In this document: positions 7,177-15,820 of the stretch, in pieces
How positions within the stretch are numbered: the stretch's first letter is position 1
Layout: each line of letters opens with the position of its first letter
NCBI RefSeq assembly: GCF_003996985.1
Contig: NZ_RJJX01000026.1
Span: 1 to 38,996, forward strand
Length of the DNA: 38,996 bases
Direction: 5' to 3'
Source of the DNA: Ancylomarina longa
GTDB lineage: Bacteria; Bacteroidota; Bacteroidia; Bacteroidales; Marinifilaceae
Translations under genes and position numbers: made by a program
Notes under the pieces: model-generated
What the model saw: the letters and a program-made list of their open reading frames with translations, nothing else
What the model was told of the DNA's origin: nothing
The model's database searches: none

Positions 7177-7911
7177 ATGAAAAAAGACAATAGAGTAATT
7201 GCTTATTTATTTCTGATAATTCTTGGTTTGCTGGGAATCTGGATTCTCAACCCATTTCAAAATGATCTTGTTGTGAAAATTAGGATTCATAAAAATGGAG
7301 AAGAGATTCGAAACGTATTTTATTTGAAGGATAATAAGCTAAAGGTAGTTAGTGAGAGCAAAACAATTGTTTTTAAAAAAGAGCAAATGGCATTATTAGA
7401 TCGCAATCATAAGATATATTGGGAGGGGAGTTTAAATGATTTTGATCAAAACCTGGCGAAATACAGGAGTAGGTTTAATAATTCCGATGAAAAAACCAAG
7501 GAGAGTAAACCATCACAAGAGGAAATTTGTAGTATAAAGATAACTCCCGATTTTATTTCTATTGCAGGCTACGTTTCCCGTAAATATGAATTAATAAAAA
7601 ACAAGAAAGTGGTGGAGGATGTTTGGATTGCAGAGAATTTGAAGAACTACATTCGTTATAATCTTGATTTGAATTTGTACAATGATTTCATGGATGAATT
7701 ATTACAGCATTCCGAATCCCCTATGCACGAACATTTAGATTTGTTTATGGATGCGGTGGAAAATGGATTTCCAATGAAGATTCGCACTTATGGAGAGGGA
7801 AGCACGACAGAAAGTGAAGTGCTTAATTTGATTAAAAAAAATCTGGACGATTCAATTTTTGTTGTTCCGAATACCTATCGCGAAGTGAGTTTTGATCAAG
7901 CAATGAATTAA
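7177..7911 (+). CDS. Membrane-anchored protein of unknown function (DUF4412-like)
   Basis: This 244-residue protein has one N-terminal membrane segment (about 9-27) without a clear cleavage site, so it is probably anchored with the rest in the periplasm. The body is beta-rich and charged. The C-terminal stretch GFPMKIRTYG (about 194-203) followed by DSIFVVP resembles proteins with DUF4412 or LolB-like folds, in which such strands build a lipid-binding barrel; this link is weak. It converges with the transglutaminase-like gene with only 2 bp between the stop codons. Function unknown. Confidence 0.7.
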   Translation: MKKDNRVIAYLFLIILGLLGIWILNPFQNDLVVKIRIHKNGEEIRNVFYLKDNKLKVVSESKTIVFKKEQMALLDRNHKIYWEGSLNDFDQNLAKYRSRFNNSDEKTKESKPSQEEICSIKITPDFISIAGYVSRKYELIKNKKVVEDVWIAENLKNYIRYNLDLNLYNDFMDELLQHSESPMHEHLDLFMDAVENGFPMKIRTYGEGSTTESEVLNLIKKNLDDSIFVVPNTYREVSFDQAMN

Positions 7912-7913
7912 TA

Positions 7914-8960
7914 CTAATTGTTGCTCTTTTCAGAGGAGGAAAGGATACAGTCTTGAATCTTTTGAAGATCTTCATTGGCTTTAATTTTCATTAATTGAGA
8001 AGCTACATCACTTTGCTTTTGAAATATCAGAATAGATTTCTGAATATATTTCTTTGCCTCCAAAAGTGTATCAATTGATTTGTTTGCTCTGGTTTTCTGG
8101 TAATTTAAGGTCATATGTGCAAATCGATAGTATTCAATCGCCCGATTGAATTTATTGGATGGATTGGTTTTGGCAATTTGCTCTCCTGTTTTTAGGTGTT
8201 GCTGGGCAGCTGCCAGACGATTAAACACCCTTAAACTATCTGTGAAATGATAAAATCCTCGGGAAGTCGTTTGCCCCAAAAATTCATCAATACTTTCTTT
8301 TCCTGCATTAAAAACAGAGTAGGGAACCGGTCTTTCCATAAATTGCCACAAGGGGATTAATGGCAAATGATCCTCGATAAATTTCTCAGGAGAAACCATA
8401 AATAATTGATTTATCGCATCTGTGTTCTTGTGTTTTTGTTGAATAGCTGCACTTGCCCATGTTGGATCAAAAAAACACCATTTCCCATTAACTTTTACCA
8501 CATTCCATGCGTGAGTTGCCCTATCGTAGAGGATATTGTTTTGTTTGACATATCCACCAATCGTGTAGGATTCGAATCCGGATAATTGGCATAAGGATTG
8601 AAAAAGGTTGGAATAGCCTTCACAAACTGCTTTTTTAACAGATAGAACGCATACAGGGGAACTGCAATTTTGTGTACCCATATAAAAGAGTATATGAGGA
8701 TTGAATATCAGTTCTGATCGATCTTCATAGGTGATATGATGAATTATCCATATATAAAAAGCTCTGATTTTCTCGGTATCATTTTTCGTATTTCGAACCA
8801 AATATTGATGAAGGGAAATCAAATGATTCGAGACAGAATCAGGTGCGTTTTCTGCACGAAAATTAATTCTGCGAAAATTTTCGGCATGCTGTGCAGAAGC
8901 CTCCCAATTAAGAAGACAAAAAGCTACTAGTAAGCATAGAAATATTAATTTTTTCAACAT
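7914..8960 (-). CDS. Secreted transglutaminase-like domain protein
   Basis: This 348-residue protein has a signal peptide (1-24, ending ASAQ). The transglutaminase-like core lies at about 45-200 with a recognisable triad: Cys113 in KKAVCEGYSNL, His150 in THAWNVV and Asp165 in FFDPTW. This fold belongs to papain-like proteases or transglutaminases; bacterial secreted members are mostly uncharacterised. The C-terminal part (about 230-348) is helical and charged, with no named domain. It is a single minus-strand gene, convergent with the unknown gene at 7177. The substrate cannot be told from the sequence. Confidence 0.82.
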   Translation of the reverse strand: MLKKLIFLCLLVAFCLLNWEASAQHAENFRRINFRAENAPDSVSNHLISLHQYLVRNTKNDTEKIRAFYIWIIHHITYEDRSELIFNPHILFYMGTQNCSSPVCVLSVKKAVCEGYSNLFQSLCQLSGFESYTIGGYVKQNNILYDRATHAWNVVKVNGKWCFFDPTWASAAIQQKHKNTDAINQLFMVSPEKFIEDHLPLIPLWQFMERPVPYSVFNAGKESIDEFLGQTTSRGFYHFTDSLRVFNRLAAAQQHLKTGEQIAKTNPSNKFNRAIEYYRFAHMTLNYQKTRANKSIDTLLEAKKYIQKSILIFQKQSDVASQLMKIKANEDLQKIQDCILSSSEKSNN

Positions 8961-9110
8961 GTTGATTCCTCTTTTGGATAGGAAATTGATTCAGTAGGAA
9001 TATCGCCAGTAAACCATCGGATTAAATCTAGTAATAAGATAAGGAATGAATGGACTGTTGCTGCTTGATTTTAACACTTTAACAAATATTTAGGAGAAGA
9101 AAGATTAAAA

Positions 9111-9141
9111 TTGGCACATCTAAAATTAAAATGTACTTTTG
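9111..9141 (+). promoter_or_regulatory. ychF promoter (-33/-7)
   Basis: TTGG (9111-9114) and TACTTTTG (9134-9141) are separated by 19 bp, the typical Bacteroidota promoter layout. The -7 box ends 51 bp before the ATG at 9193. Confidence 0.7.
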
Positions 9142-9192
9142 CACAGATTTTTTAAAATCGAATATTAGCATATCATATAATATAGAATTGCG

Positions 9193-10293
9193 ATGGCGTT
9201 ACAGTGTGGAATTGTAGGATTACCAAATGTTGGAAAATCCACCTTATTTAATTGTTTGTCGAATGCGAAAGCTCAATCGGCTAACTTTCCTTTTTGTACC
9301 ATAGAACCAAATGTGGGGGTGATAACTGTTCCTGATGAACGTTTGATAAAATTATCAGACCTGGTTCATCCGGAAAGAATACAGCCTGCAACTGTTGAAA
9401 TTGTAGATATCGCAGGTTTGGTGAAAGGAGCAAGCAAAGGAGAAGGTTTAGGAAATAAATTTCTTTCAAATATCCGCGAAACAGATGCAATTATTCACGT
9501 ATTGCGTTGTTTCGAAAATGATAATATCACTCATGTTGATGGAAATATTGATCCGGTAAGGGATAAGGAAACTATTGACATCGAATTACAATTGAAGGAT
9601 TTAGAGACCGTTGAGGCTAGATTACAACGTACCGAGAAGATGGCTCAAACTGGTAAAGATGCAGATGCTAAAAGATTGGTTGCTGTGCTTCATCGTTACA
9701 AGGAGGTTTTAGAACAAGGTAATTCGGCCAGAACTGTTGAGTTAAGCGAAGCGGAGCAAAAAGTAGCGAAAGATCTATATCTACTTACTACAAAGCCTAT
9801 TTTATATGTTTGTAATGTTGATGAGGCTGCTGTTAAAATCGGAAATAAATTTGTAGATGCAGTAAAAGAGGCAATAAAAGACGAGAATGCAGAAATTATT
9901 TTGATTGGGGCAGCGATCGAAGCTGACATTGCCGAGCTGGAGACTTACGAGGAGAAGCAAATGTTTTTAGAAGATCTGGGTTTAAAAGAACCAGGAGTAA
10001 ATAAATTAATAAAGACGGCTTACCATCTGTTAAATCTGGAAACCTACTTTACTGCAGGAGTGAAGGAAGTTCGTGCATGGACCTATCCAAAAGGATCGAA
10101 AGCACCTCAGGCGGCAGGCGTTATTCATACCGATTTTGAAAAGGGATTTATTCGTGCGGAAGTAATTAAATATTCCGACTACGTGAGCCTTGGATCAGAA
10201 CAAGCTTGTAAGGAAGCTGGCAAAATGAATGTTGAAGGAAAAGAATATGTCGTTCAGGATGGTGATATCATGCATTTCCGCTTTAACGTATAA
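9193..10293 (+). CDS. ychF: Redox-regulated ATPase YchF (OLA1 family)
   Basis: This 366-residue Obg-superfamily P-loop protein binds ribosomes and prefers ATP to GTP. The P-loop GLPNVGKST lies at 9-17, switch II is DIAGLVKGA (72-80), and the usual NKxD is replaced by NVDE (about 208-211), the YchF hallmark for ATP preference. Cys35 in FPFCTIEPN corresponds to the redox-sensitive cysteine described in E. coli YchF. A C-terminal TGS domain ends the protein (about 280-366, with AGVIHTDFEKGFIRAEV). Length is normal for the family. The gene is a single unit with its own promoter and terminator. Confidence 0.96.
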   Translation: MALQCGIVGLPNVGKSTLFNCLSNAKAQSANFPFCTIEPNVGVITVPDERLIKLSDLVHPERIQPATVEIVDIAGLVKGASKGEGLGNKFLSNIRETDAIIHVLRCFENDNITHVDGNIDPVRDKETIDIELQLKDLETVEARLQRTEKMAQTGKDADAKRLVAVLHRYKEVLEQGNSARTVELSEAEQKVAKDLYLLTTKPILYVCNVDEAAVKIGNKFVDAVKEAIKDENAEIILIGAAIEADIAELETYEEKQMFLEDLGLKEPGVNKLIKTAYHLLNLETYFTAGVKEVRAWTYPKGSKAPQAAGVIHTDFEKGFIRAEVIKYSDYVSLGSEQACKEAGKMNVEGKEYVVQDGDIMHFRFNV

Positions 10294-10314
10294 TGCTTTT
10301 TATAAAAATAAACC

Positions 10315-10347
10315 AATGACCATTTCATTAGAATGGTCATTTTTTTT
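10315..10347 (+). terminator. ychF terminator
   Basis: The perfect inverted repeat AATGACCATT (10315-10324) and AATGGTCATT (10332-10341) runs into a T-tract. It is 22 bp after the ychF stop codon. Confidence 0.85.
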
Positions 10348-10383
10348 GATTACTTAAATGACTGAATTTGAGAAGAGCTTTCT

Positions 10384-10391
10384 TATCTTTG
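10384..10391 (+). promoter_or_regulatory. -7 box for fluC-DUF190
   Basis: TATCTTTG is a perfect TAnnTTTG, 93 bp before the ATG at 10485. A TTTG upstream (10367-10370) is closer than normal (13-bp spacer). The leader shows none of the conserved features of a crcB/fluoride riboswitch that I can recognise. Confidence 0.5.
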
Positions 10392-10484
10392 TCGCGTTAA
10401 AATTAATTGTTAGATAAATGATTTATAGACAAATCCTTGGAAAGAGTAGTAGGTATTTGTTCTATTAATTAAAATTTGCAGATC

Positions 10485-10862
10485 ATGTTTCGGACTTTAT
10501 TAGTAATTGGTACAGGGGGATTTTTAGGGAGTGTATTGCGTTTTCTGGTAGGACAAGGAATGCAACGGATCTTTAATACTATGTTTCCTATTGGAACAAT
10601 GACTGTAAATGTAATTGGTAGCTTTATTATAGGGGTTGTTTATTCTCTTGCCGAAAGAGAGAATTTAATTAACCCGGAAATGAGGATGTTTTTAGCAGTT
10701 GGTTTTTGTGGAGGATTTACAACGTTCTCCTCTTTTGCCTTCGATCAGCTCAATCTTTTAAAAGACAGTGGATTTTTGTACCTTTCTTTATATCTGGGAG
10801 GCAGCGTATTTCTAGGACTGCTGTCTGTTTACCTGGGAACACAAGTTTACAAGCTGTTTTAA
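10485..10862 (+). CDS. crcB: Fluoride exporter Fluc/CrcB
   Basis: This 125-residue protein has four membrane segments and forms a dual-topology dimeric fluoride channel in the inner membrane that protects against fluoride. Family motifs are complete: GGFLGSVLRF (11-20), GTMTVNVIGSF with Asn42, and the GFCGGFTTFSSFAFD signature near 72-86 that provides the phenylalanine box. A TTG at 10476 would add three residues, but the ATG at 10485 gives the usual N-terminus and is preferred. The DUF190 gene starts 11 bp after its stop, so the two form an operon. Confidence 0.93.
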   Translation: MFRTLLVIGTGGFLGSVLRFLVGQGMQRIFNTMFPIGTMTVNVIGSFIIGVVYSLAERENLINPEMRMFLAVGFCGGFTTFSSFAFDQLNLLKDSGFLYLSLYLGGSVFLGLLSVYLGTQVYKLF

Positions 10863-10873
10863 TCCTTAAAAAA

Positions 10874-11224
10874 ATGAAGCTAATAGGAAGGTCTAAATTA
10901 TTACGGGTATTTGTTGGAGAAGCTGCCAGAGTTTATCAGCGTCCATTGTATGAAGCCATAGTTTTTGGTGCTAAAAAATATGGAATGGCAGGGGCGACAG
11001 TTCATCGGGGCATTATGTCTTACGGGGCAAATTCCAGAGTACATTCTTCCAAAATATTTACACTTTCCGACGATCTGCCTATCATTATTGAATTTGTTGA
11101 TACTTCGGAAAAGGTGGAAGGCTTTCTTCATATTCTCGAATTACTGATTGAAAAAGCCGGTGGCGGTGGTATGATTACCATGGAACAGGTGGACGTGATT
11201 CGATACCAACCTCAAAATAAATAA
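10874..11224 (+). CDS. DUF190 family protein
   Basis: This 116-residue cytosolic protein starts at the ATG at 10874, 11 bp after fluC. The frame is open further upstream to 10706, but that part overlaps fluC and reads as non-family sequence. MKLIGRSKLLRVFVGE, the GATVHRGIMSYG motif (about 40-51) and the DLPIIIEFVD strand (about 66-75) are typical of DUF190, a PII-like small ferredoxin-like fold. DUF190 genes often accompany crcB. A regulatory or fluoride-sensing role is plausible but unproven. Confidence 0.9.
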   Translation: MKLIGRSKLLRVFVGEAARVYQRPLYEAIVFGAKKYGMAGATVHRGIMSYGANSRVHSSKIFTLSDDLPIIIEFVDTSEKVEGFLHILELLIEKAGGGGMITMEQVDVIRYQPQNK

Positions 11225-11290
11225 AAGTCTTCTTTCTTCTCTCTTCAGAACAATCCATACAGGTATCTTGGGGAAAATAAAAATCTATTT

Positions 11291-11350
11291 TAGGAATGAC
11301 CATTCCGCACGGAATGATGACTCCTAAAAGTGGAATGATCACTCTTCAGT
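11291..11350. repeat. Short GGAATGA repeat cluster
   Basis: Three copies of GGAATGA followed by nnA(C/T)TC begin at 11293, 11311 and 11332 (spacing 18 and 21 bp). The first copy is itself palindromic (GGAATG-AC-CATTCC), and CATTCC-GCAC-GGAATG overlaps it, so a hairpin is possible. It sits in the 11225-11509 gap, about 120 bp before the promoter of the PafA-like gene. It may be a short relative of the 21-bp arrays elsewhere in the window. Confidence 0.5.
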
Positions 11351-11468
11351 CCAACATTGTCATACTACTAGTTTTTTTAGGAAATATGCTGTGAAATAGG
11401 ATTGATAAATGGAAAATTGCCTACTCTTATATAGAATGCTTCGTGGGATTATATTGATCTGTTTCTAT

Positions 11469-11476
11469 TATATTTG
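11469..11476 (+). promoter_or_regulatory. -7 box for the PafA-like gene
   Basis: TATATTTG is a perfect TAnnTTTG, 33 bp before the ATG at 11510. It overlaps an upstream in-frame TTG, which argues against a start at 11474. Confidence 0.55.
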
Positions 11477-11509
11477 TTGAGATTTATAACCTTAGAACGC
11501 ACAACAAAC

Positions 11510-13135
11510 ATGATTAAAAGAATTGGATTTTTGTTTCTGATAATATTAATATTCACCACAACCATCTCATTTGGACAAAATAGACGAAAAATTCCCTCAG
11601 AAAAACCAAAATTGATAGTTGGAATTGTAGTAGATCATTTGCGTTCTGATTATTTTTTCCGCTATTCTAATTTGTTAGGTGATGGTGGATTTAAAAGATT
11701 AATGAAAAAAGGAGCTTATTGTCAGAATACCCGGTTTAGCTATCTCTATTCGCAAACAGGAACCGATCATGCTAGTATTTTTACAGGTACACCTCCTGCT
11801 TATCATGGTATTATTTCTGATGCCTGGTACAATAGGATATTAGGAACCAAGAGTTTTGCAAAAACGGATGAAAAGGAAAGCTTACTCGGTGTAGATTCTA
11901 CCGAAGTAGGAGTCTCTCCGCGAAAATTACTGGCAACCACCTTAGGAGATGAAATGAAACTTTTTAATCCTCAATCGAGAGTAATAGGTGTAAGTTTAAA
12001 TTGTGAGTCGGCTATGTTTTCGGCTGGCCATGCTGCTGATGGTGTTTACTGGATGGACGATCTTTCGGGAAAGTTTATTTCTTCTTCCTATTATCAGGAT
12101 ACCTTATACAATTGGGTTCGGGAGTTTAATGAGAAGAAATTTGCAGATTTTTATTTGAATCGCATTTGGACTCCATATGATGGGGAGAATAAGCCTGGCA
12201 TCTCGGATAAAATATTGGGTAAGGTTGGCTTAAATACTTCCTTTTATTACGATTTAAATAAGGAAAAGAAAAAGTTATCCTATAAAGCAATAAAGGGAAC
12301 ACCATTTGGGAATATGCTTGCGAAGGATTTTGCGATTTCAGCTATTATCAACGAGAATCTGGGTAAAGATGATGATACCGATTTGTTGACCCTCAATTTT
12401 TCATGTTTGGATTTTAGGCAGAGGGAACTATCGCCTTTTTCACCCGAAATGGTGGATAATTTTATTCGCCTAGATCAGGAAATAGAGCATTTTTTAAATT
12501 TTTTAGATGAGCAAATAGGCTTGGAGAATGTTTTGATATTTCTTACTGCCGATCAGTCCTCCAATTACACACCTGAAGATTTAGCTGCTCAAAATGTGCC
12601 GTTTGGTTACTTTAGTATGTACAATGCTATTGCCTTGTTAAAGTCTTATTTGAATATTTTATATGGACAAGGAGATTGGATTCTGGGATACGATTTGCAG
12701 CAAGTGTATTTAAATCATCAATTGATTGAAGATTCAAAATTAAATATACCGGAGATGCAGGTGAAGGCATCGGAATTCCTGATTCAGTTTGCTGGTGTGG
12801 CGAATACTGTGCCTTCATCTAGTTTGGTGAACTCCAATTATAGTCATGGAATTTTGAAAAAGATTCAGCGCTCTTTTAACCAGAAAAGATCGGGGGATGT
12901 ATTAATCACTTTGCAGCCAGGATGGAGACATAAGGTGAAAGATGAAAACGATTTGATTGCCCAATACAGTTATACCAATCAGGTTCCTTTGTTTTGGTAT
13001 GGTTGGAAAATCAAACATTCCACCATCACAAAAAAGATATTTGTAGAGGACATTGTGCCAAGTATTTCCAACTTTTTAAATATTTCAACTCCTGCGGGAT
13101 GTGATGGAAATCCTATTGAAGATTTGGTGAGATAA
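11510..13135 (+). CDS. PafA-like alkaline phosphatase-fold protein, probably catalytically dead
   Basis: The ATG at 11510 gives 541 residues with a clean signal peptide (1-22, ending SFGQ). An in-frame TTG 36 bp upstream overlaps the promoter box and is rejected. The order of motifs follows secreted PafA-type phosphatases: VDHLRSDY (D42), the nucleophile segment QTGTDHASIFTG (T83 retained) and SAGHAADGVYWMD. But the phosphate-binding KxR reads NCE (164-166), the zinc motif DxxxH reads DFRQR (301-305), TADHG reads TADQS (346-350), and the last zinc histidines (HG...YDTHVP) read LI...YTNQVP (about 482-493). One zinc site and the phosphate contacts are therefore lost. It is likely a pseudoenzyme or has a changed chemistry. 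It is monocistronic. Confidence 0.85.
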   Translation: MIKRIGFLFLIILIFTTTISFGQNRRKIPSEKPKLIVGIVVDHLRSDYFFRYSNLLGDGGFKRLMKKGAYCQNTRFSYLYSQTGTDHASIFTGTPPAYHGIISDAWYNRILGTKSFAKTDEKESLLGVDSTEVGVSPRKLLATTLGDEMKLFNPQSRVIGVSLNCESAMFSAGHAADGVYWMDDLSGKFISSSYYQDTLYNWVREFNEKKFADFYLNRIWTPYDGENKPGISDKILGKVGLNTSFYYDLNKEKKKLSYKAIKGTPFGNMLAKDFAISAIINENLGKDDDTDLLTLNFSCLDFRQRELSPFSPEMVDNFIRLDQEIEHFLNFLDEQIGLENVLIFLTADQSSNYTPEDLAAQNVPFGYFSMYNAIALLKSYLNILYGQGDWILGYDLQQVYLNHQLIEDSKLNIPEMQVKASEFLIQFAGVANTVPSSSLVNSNYSHGILKKIQRSFNQKRSGDVLITLQPGWRHKVKDENDLIAQYSYTNQVPLFWYGWKIKHSTITKKIFVEDIVPSISNFLNISTPAGCDGNPIEDLVR

Positions 13136-13171
13136 GAGTAGGGTGAAAGTTGAGGGAATATTGATGAATGA

Positions 13172-13813
13172 TTATAGTGCCATTTTATTGCAGGCATAAA
13201 CCAATAAATAATCATCCAGTCTTAATTGATGAAAAGTATAGATTCTCTGGAAATCTTTTCTGAAAACCCCACCGGTGAATGATTCATCCGAAGGTGAAAA
13301 AGCATCTATTTTAAGTTCCTTAATTAGATGCACATCTTTTTTGCCGTAAAATTTAATCAAGCATTCCTTCGCACACCAATGTTGGTATAGATGAACCAAT
13401 TCATCTGTTTTAGAAATATTTTGTATTTCCTGATCGGATAAAAATCTTGTTTTGATGCGATGTACCCGATCTGAGAGATACTCCATATCTAATGCTATTT
13501 CATGGTTTTTCCCCAGAATAATGCCTACATAGTTTTTAGTGTGGGTTATACTAATATCAAGATCGGAGCTGATAAGATGAGGTTTGCCATTTATATCGTG
13601 CGAAATTTGAACCGATGCACCTGCAACTTTTTGAAGCAGTACTCTGGTGGCAACAAATTCCAATTTTCGGGATGCACTCCCAAATCTTTCTAATTTATTT
13701 TTGTCCCCGTCATTTAAATTAACTTGCGGCAATAATTCAGACAGATTTTCATCCAATTTCCACAGGTGTAAACTGCAATTTGCATTGATCTGAATTTCAC
13801 GAATTATCGGCAT
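13172..13813 (-). CDS. 4'-phosphopantetheinyl transferase superfamily protein
   Basis: This 213-residue Sfp-like enzyme transfers phosphopantetheine from CoA to a serine of carrier proteins. Visible motifs are NGKPHL (75-80), the Mg2+ motif ALDMEYLSDRV (D109, E111) and WCAKECLIKFYG (E150, K154), matching the (I/V)G(I/V)D...WxxKEAxxK signature. It is the two-domain Sfp type, not the short AcpS type. It is last in the mutY-ssb-gldE-gldD series, 15 bp after gldD. No carrier protein or synthase gene is in the window, so the target is unknown. It converges with the PafA-like gene. Confidence 0.88.
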   Translation of the reverse strand: MPIIREIQINANCSLHLWKLDENLSELLPQVNLNDGDKNKLERFGSASRKLEFVATRVLLQKVAGASVQISHDINGKPHLISSDLDISITHTKNYVGIILGKNHEIALDMEYLSDRVHRIKTRFLSDQEIQNISKTDELVHLYQHWCAKECLIKFYGKKDVHLIKELKIDAFSPSDESFTGGVFRKDFQRIYTFHQLRLDDYLLVYACNKMAL

Positions 13814-13828
13814 AGCTAGTTTCCTAAA

Positions 13829-14404
13829 TTACTTCCATTCTAATGATTCAATCAATCGAACCATATCCTTATCGATGTATTTAATAACCGGAGCAAGTGA
13901 ATCCTGATTAGGATGTTCCCTAAAATAAAGAGCTCCACGCAAAAAGTGTTTCGTACTATCTGTGGCAACAAACTGCACCGACGAAGCGGTATTTCCCTTA
14001 ATCCGATAAATTAAAGCATATACATTTTTTTGGGGATTAGAGTATGCTTGTTCTCCGATAGCATCCGCTTTCACACTGTGTTTATACGCTAATTTTCTGG
14101 AATCTTCCAGATATTGATCTACATTATTATGGACTTCTTTATAGCTAATATGGATGGTTGCCTTATAATCCGGATAGACAATATTTATCCAATATTTTTC
14201 TGCTCCATCAGCTTTATCAATTACCACTTTCGAGATACTTAGCTTGTTAAAGCTGTAAGGATAATTAATATCCCAATTTTGATATTCTTTCTTTGGTAAG
14301 TCGATTCTGAAATATCCTTTTGGTTTTGGCGTGTATTTTTCTTTGCAGGATATACCTGCAAATGAAAAAGTGCACACGAATAGAAATAAGAAGATTTTAT
14401 TCAA
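13829..14404 (-). CDS. gldD: Gliding motility lipoprotein GldD
   Basis: This 191-residue protein has a lipoprotein-type signal peptide with lipobox-like GISC (Cys20), then YTPKPKGYFRIDLPKKEY, the conserved start of mature GldD. GldD is a cell-envelope lipoprotein required for gliding in Flavobacterium, linked to the type IX secretion/gliding machinery. The gene follows gldE by 52 bp, the standard order in Bacteroidota. Presence of gldD does not prove motility, because non-gliding relatives retain it. Confidence 0.92.
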   Translation of the reverse strand: MNKIFLFLFVCTFSFAGISCKEKYTPKPKGYFRIDLPKKEYQNWDINYPYSFNKLSISKVVIDKADGAEKYWINIVYPDYKATIHISYKEVHNNVDQYLEDSRKLAYKHSVKADAIGEQAYSNPQKNVYALIYRIKGNTASSVQFVATDSTKHFLRGALYFREHPNQDSLAPVIKYIDKDMVRLIESLEWK

Positions 14405-14456
14405 TGGTGTAGGTTTTTAATTGGAAAAACAGTGCTGCCTGAAGCATTTCGTGAAT

Positions 14457-15788
14457 TTACACTTTCGAATTTGTTTTGGGTGTAATAAGGCGGATTTTTT
14501 TTATTCTACGGTTGTCCACAGCCTCCACAATAAATTGAAAGAACTTGTATTGAAACTCCTCCTTCTTATGAGGGATTTCCCCCTTCATTTCGAGCAATAA
14601 ACCGGCTAATGTATCTGCATCTCCTTTAATATCATCAAAAATATCTGATTCTAGATCCATGATTTTAAAGAAATCATTGAGTAGTGTTTTTCCTTCAAAT
14701 AGGTAGGAACCATCTTCTTCAATGGTGAAGGTTTTCTTTTCGTCATCCGATTCGTCTGTGATGTCTCCTACAATTTCTTCCAGAATATCTTCCATGGTTA
14801 TTATTCCGGCAGTTCCACCATATTCATCAACTACAATGGCCATATGATTTTTCTTGGTCTGGAACTCTTCAAGTAAATCATTTATTTTTTTTGTCTCCGG
14901 GACATAAAACGGTGGTCGGATAATGGTTTGCCAACGAAATGTATTTGGTTTGTGGTGATGAGGAAGAAGGTCTTTAACGTAAAGAATTCCACGTACATTA
15001 TCTAAATTACCATCATATACAGGTATTCGGGAGTATCCCGACTCAATGATAACGGACTTTAATTTACTAAAGCTGGTATGAACATCAACAGCAATCACAT
15101 CCATTCTCGATTGCATGATTTCTTCAACATTAATATTACCAAAATTCACTATTCCTTCCAGAATTTCAATCTCTTCGGTGATTTCATCAGCTGTTAATTC
15201 TAGGGCCTGTGACAGATCACCCATCGAAATATTTTGTTTCTTCGAGATCCGTTTGTTTACCAAAGAGGTTGATTTAATCAGAATAATAGATAGGGGACGA
15301 AATAGTTTTTCCAAATAAAATAACGGTAGTGCCATTAATTTAGAGAAACGTACAGAAGTCTGTGAAGCGTAAATTTTGGGAATTATTTCCCCGAAAAGTA
15401 ATAATAGAAAAGTGATAATAACTACTTGCACGACGAAACCTATGCCTGGAGCCTTCGAAAAATCAACCAATGCATTTGTAGTGAAGCTGGATAAAATTAC
15501 GATACCTACATTTACGAAATTGTTAGCAATGAGAATTGTCGCTAGAAGTCTCTCCGGTATTTTAAGTAATTGTAAAAGCTTTTTACTTTTCTGATTTTCT
15601 TCGAATTCTATATCACTAATTTGTTGAGGGGAGAGGGAGAACATTGCCACCTCAGAACCTGAAATTAGGGCAGAACAGAATAAAAGAAGTACCATTATAA
15701 GTAAACTTACAATGGCACCTATGCTAATAGCATGAAAAACAATATCAGAATTGTTTAAAAAGAGTATTGAAAAATCTTCAGTTTCCAA
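14457..15788 (-). CDS. gldE: GldE, CNNM/CBS transporter-associated protein
   Basis: This 443-residue inner-membrane protein has a DUF21/CNNM domain with about four membrane segments (25-160; SGSEVAMFSLSP near 44-55 is typical), two CBS domains (about 210-335; GYSRIPVYDGN and MAIVVDEYGGTAGIITMEDILEEIVGDI contain the signatures) and a C-terminal CorC_HlyC domain (350-435). Related CorB/CNNM proteins handle Mg2+. GldE is known from gliding genetics to act with GldD. It lies 32 bp after ssb in the conserved mutY-ssb-gldE-gldD order. Confidence 0.92.
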   Translation of the reverse strand: METEDFSILFLNNSDIVFHAISIGAIVSLLIMVLLLFCSALISGSEVAMFSLSPQQISDIEFEENQKSKKLLQLLKIPERLLATILIANNFVNVGIVILSSFTTNALVDFSKAPGIGFVVQVVIITFLLLLFGEIIPKIYASQTSVRFSKLMALPLFYLEKLFRPLSIILIKSTSLVNKRISKKQNISMGDLSQALELTADEITEEIEILEGIVNFGNINVEEIMQSRMDVIAVDVHTSFSKLKSVIIESGYSRIPVYDGNLDNVRGILYVKDLLPHHHKPNTFRWQTIIRPPFYVPETKKINDLLEEFQTKKNHMAIVVDEYGGTAGIITMEDILEEIVGDITDESDDEKKTFTIEEDGSYLFEGKTLLNDFFKIMDLESDIFDDIKGDADTLAGLLLEMKGEIPHKKEEFQYKFFQFIVEAVDNRRIKKIRLITPKTNSKV

Positions 15789-15820
15789 TTTTTATAAAAA
15801 ATTAATTTTCAAGATAGATA

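Noticed and set aside
10476-10484. TTG start for the fluoride channel
   Set aside because: The ATG at 10485 gives the normal family N-terminus; the TTG adds three residues without support.
10706-10873. N-terminal extension of the DUF190 protein
   Set aside because: It overlaps fluC in another frame and has no similarity to the family; the ATG at 10874 fits.
11474-11509. Upstream TTG start for the PafA-like protein
   Set aside because: It overlaps the -7 box and would bury the signal peptide; the ATG at 11510 is better.
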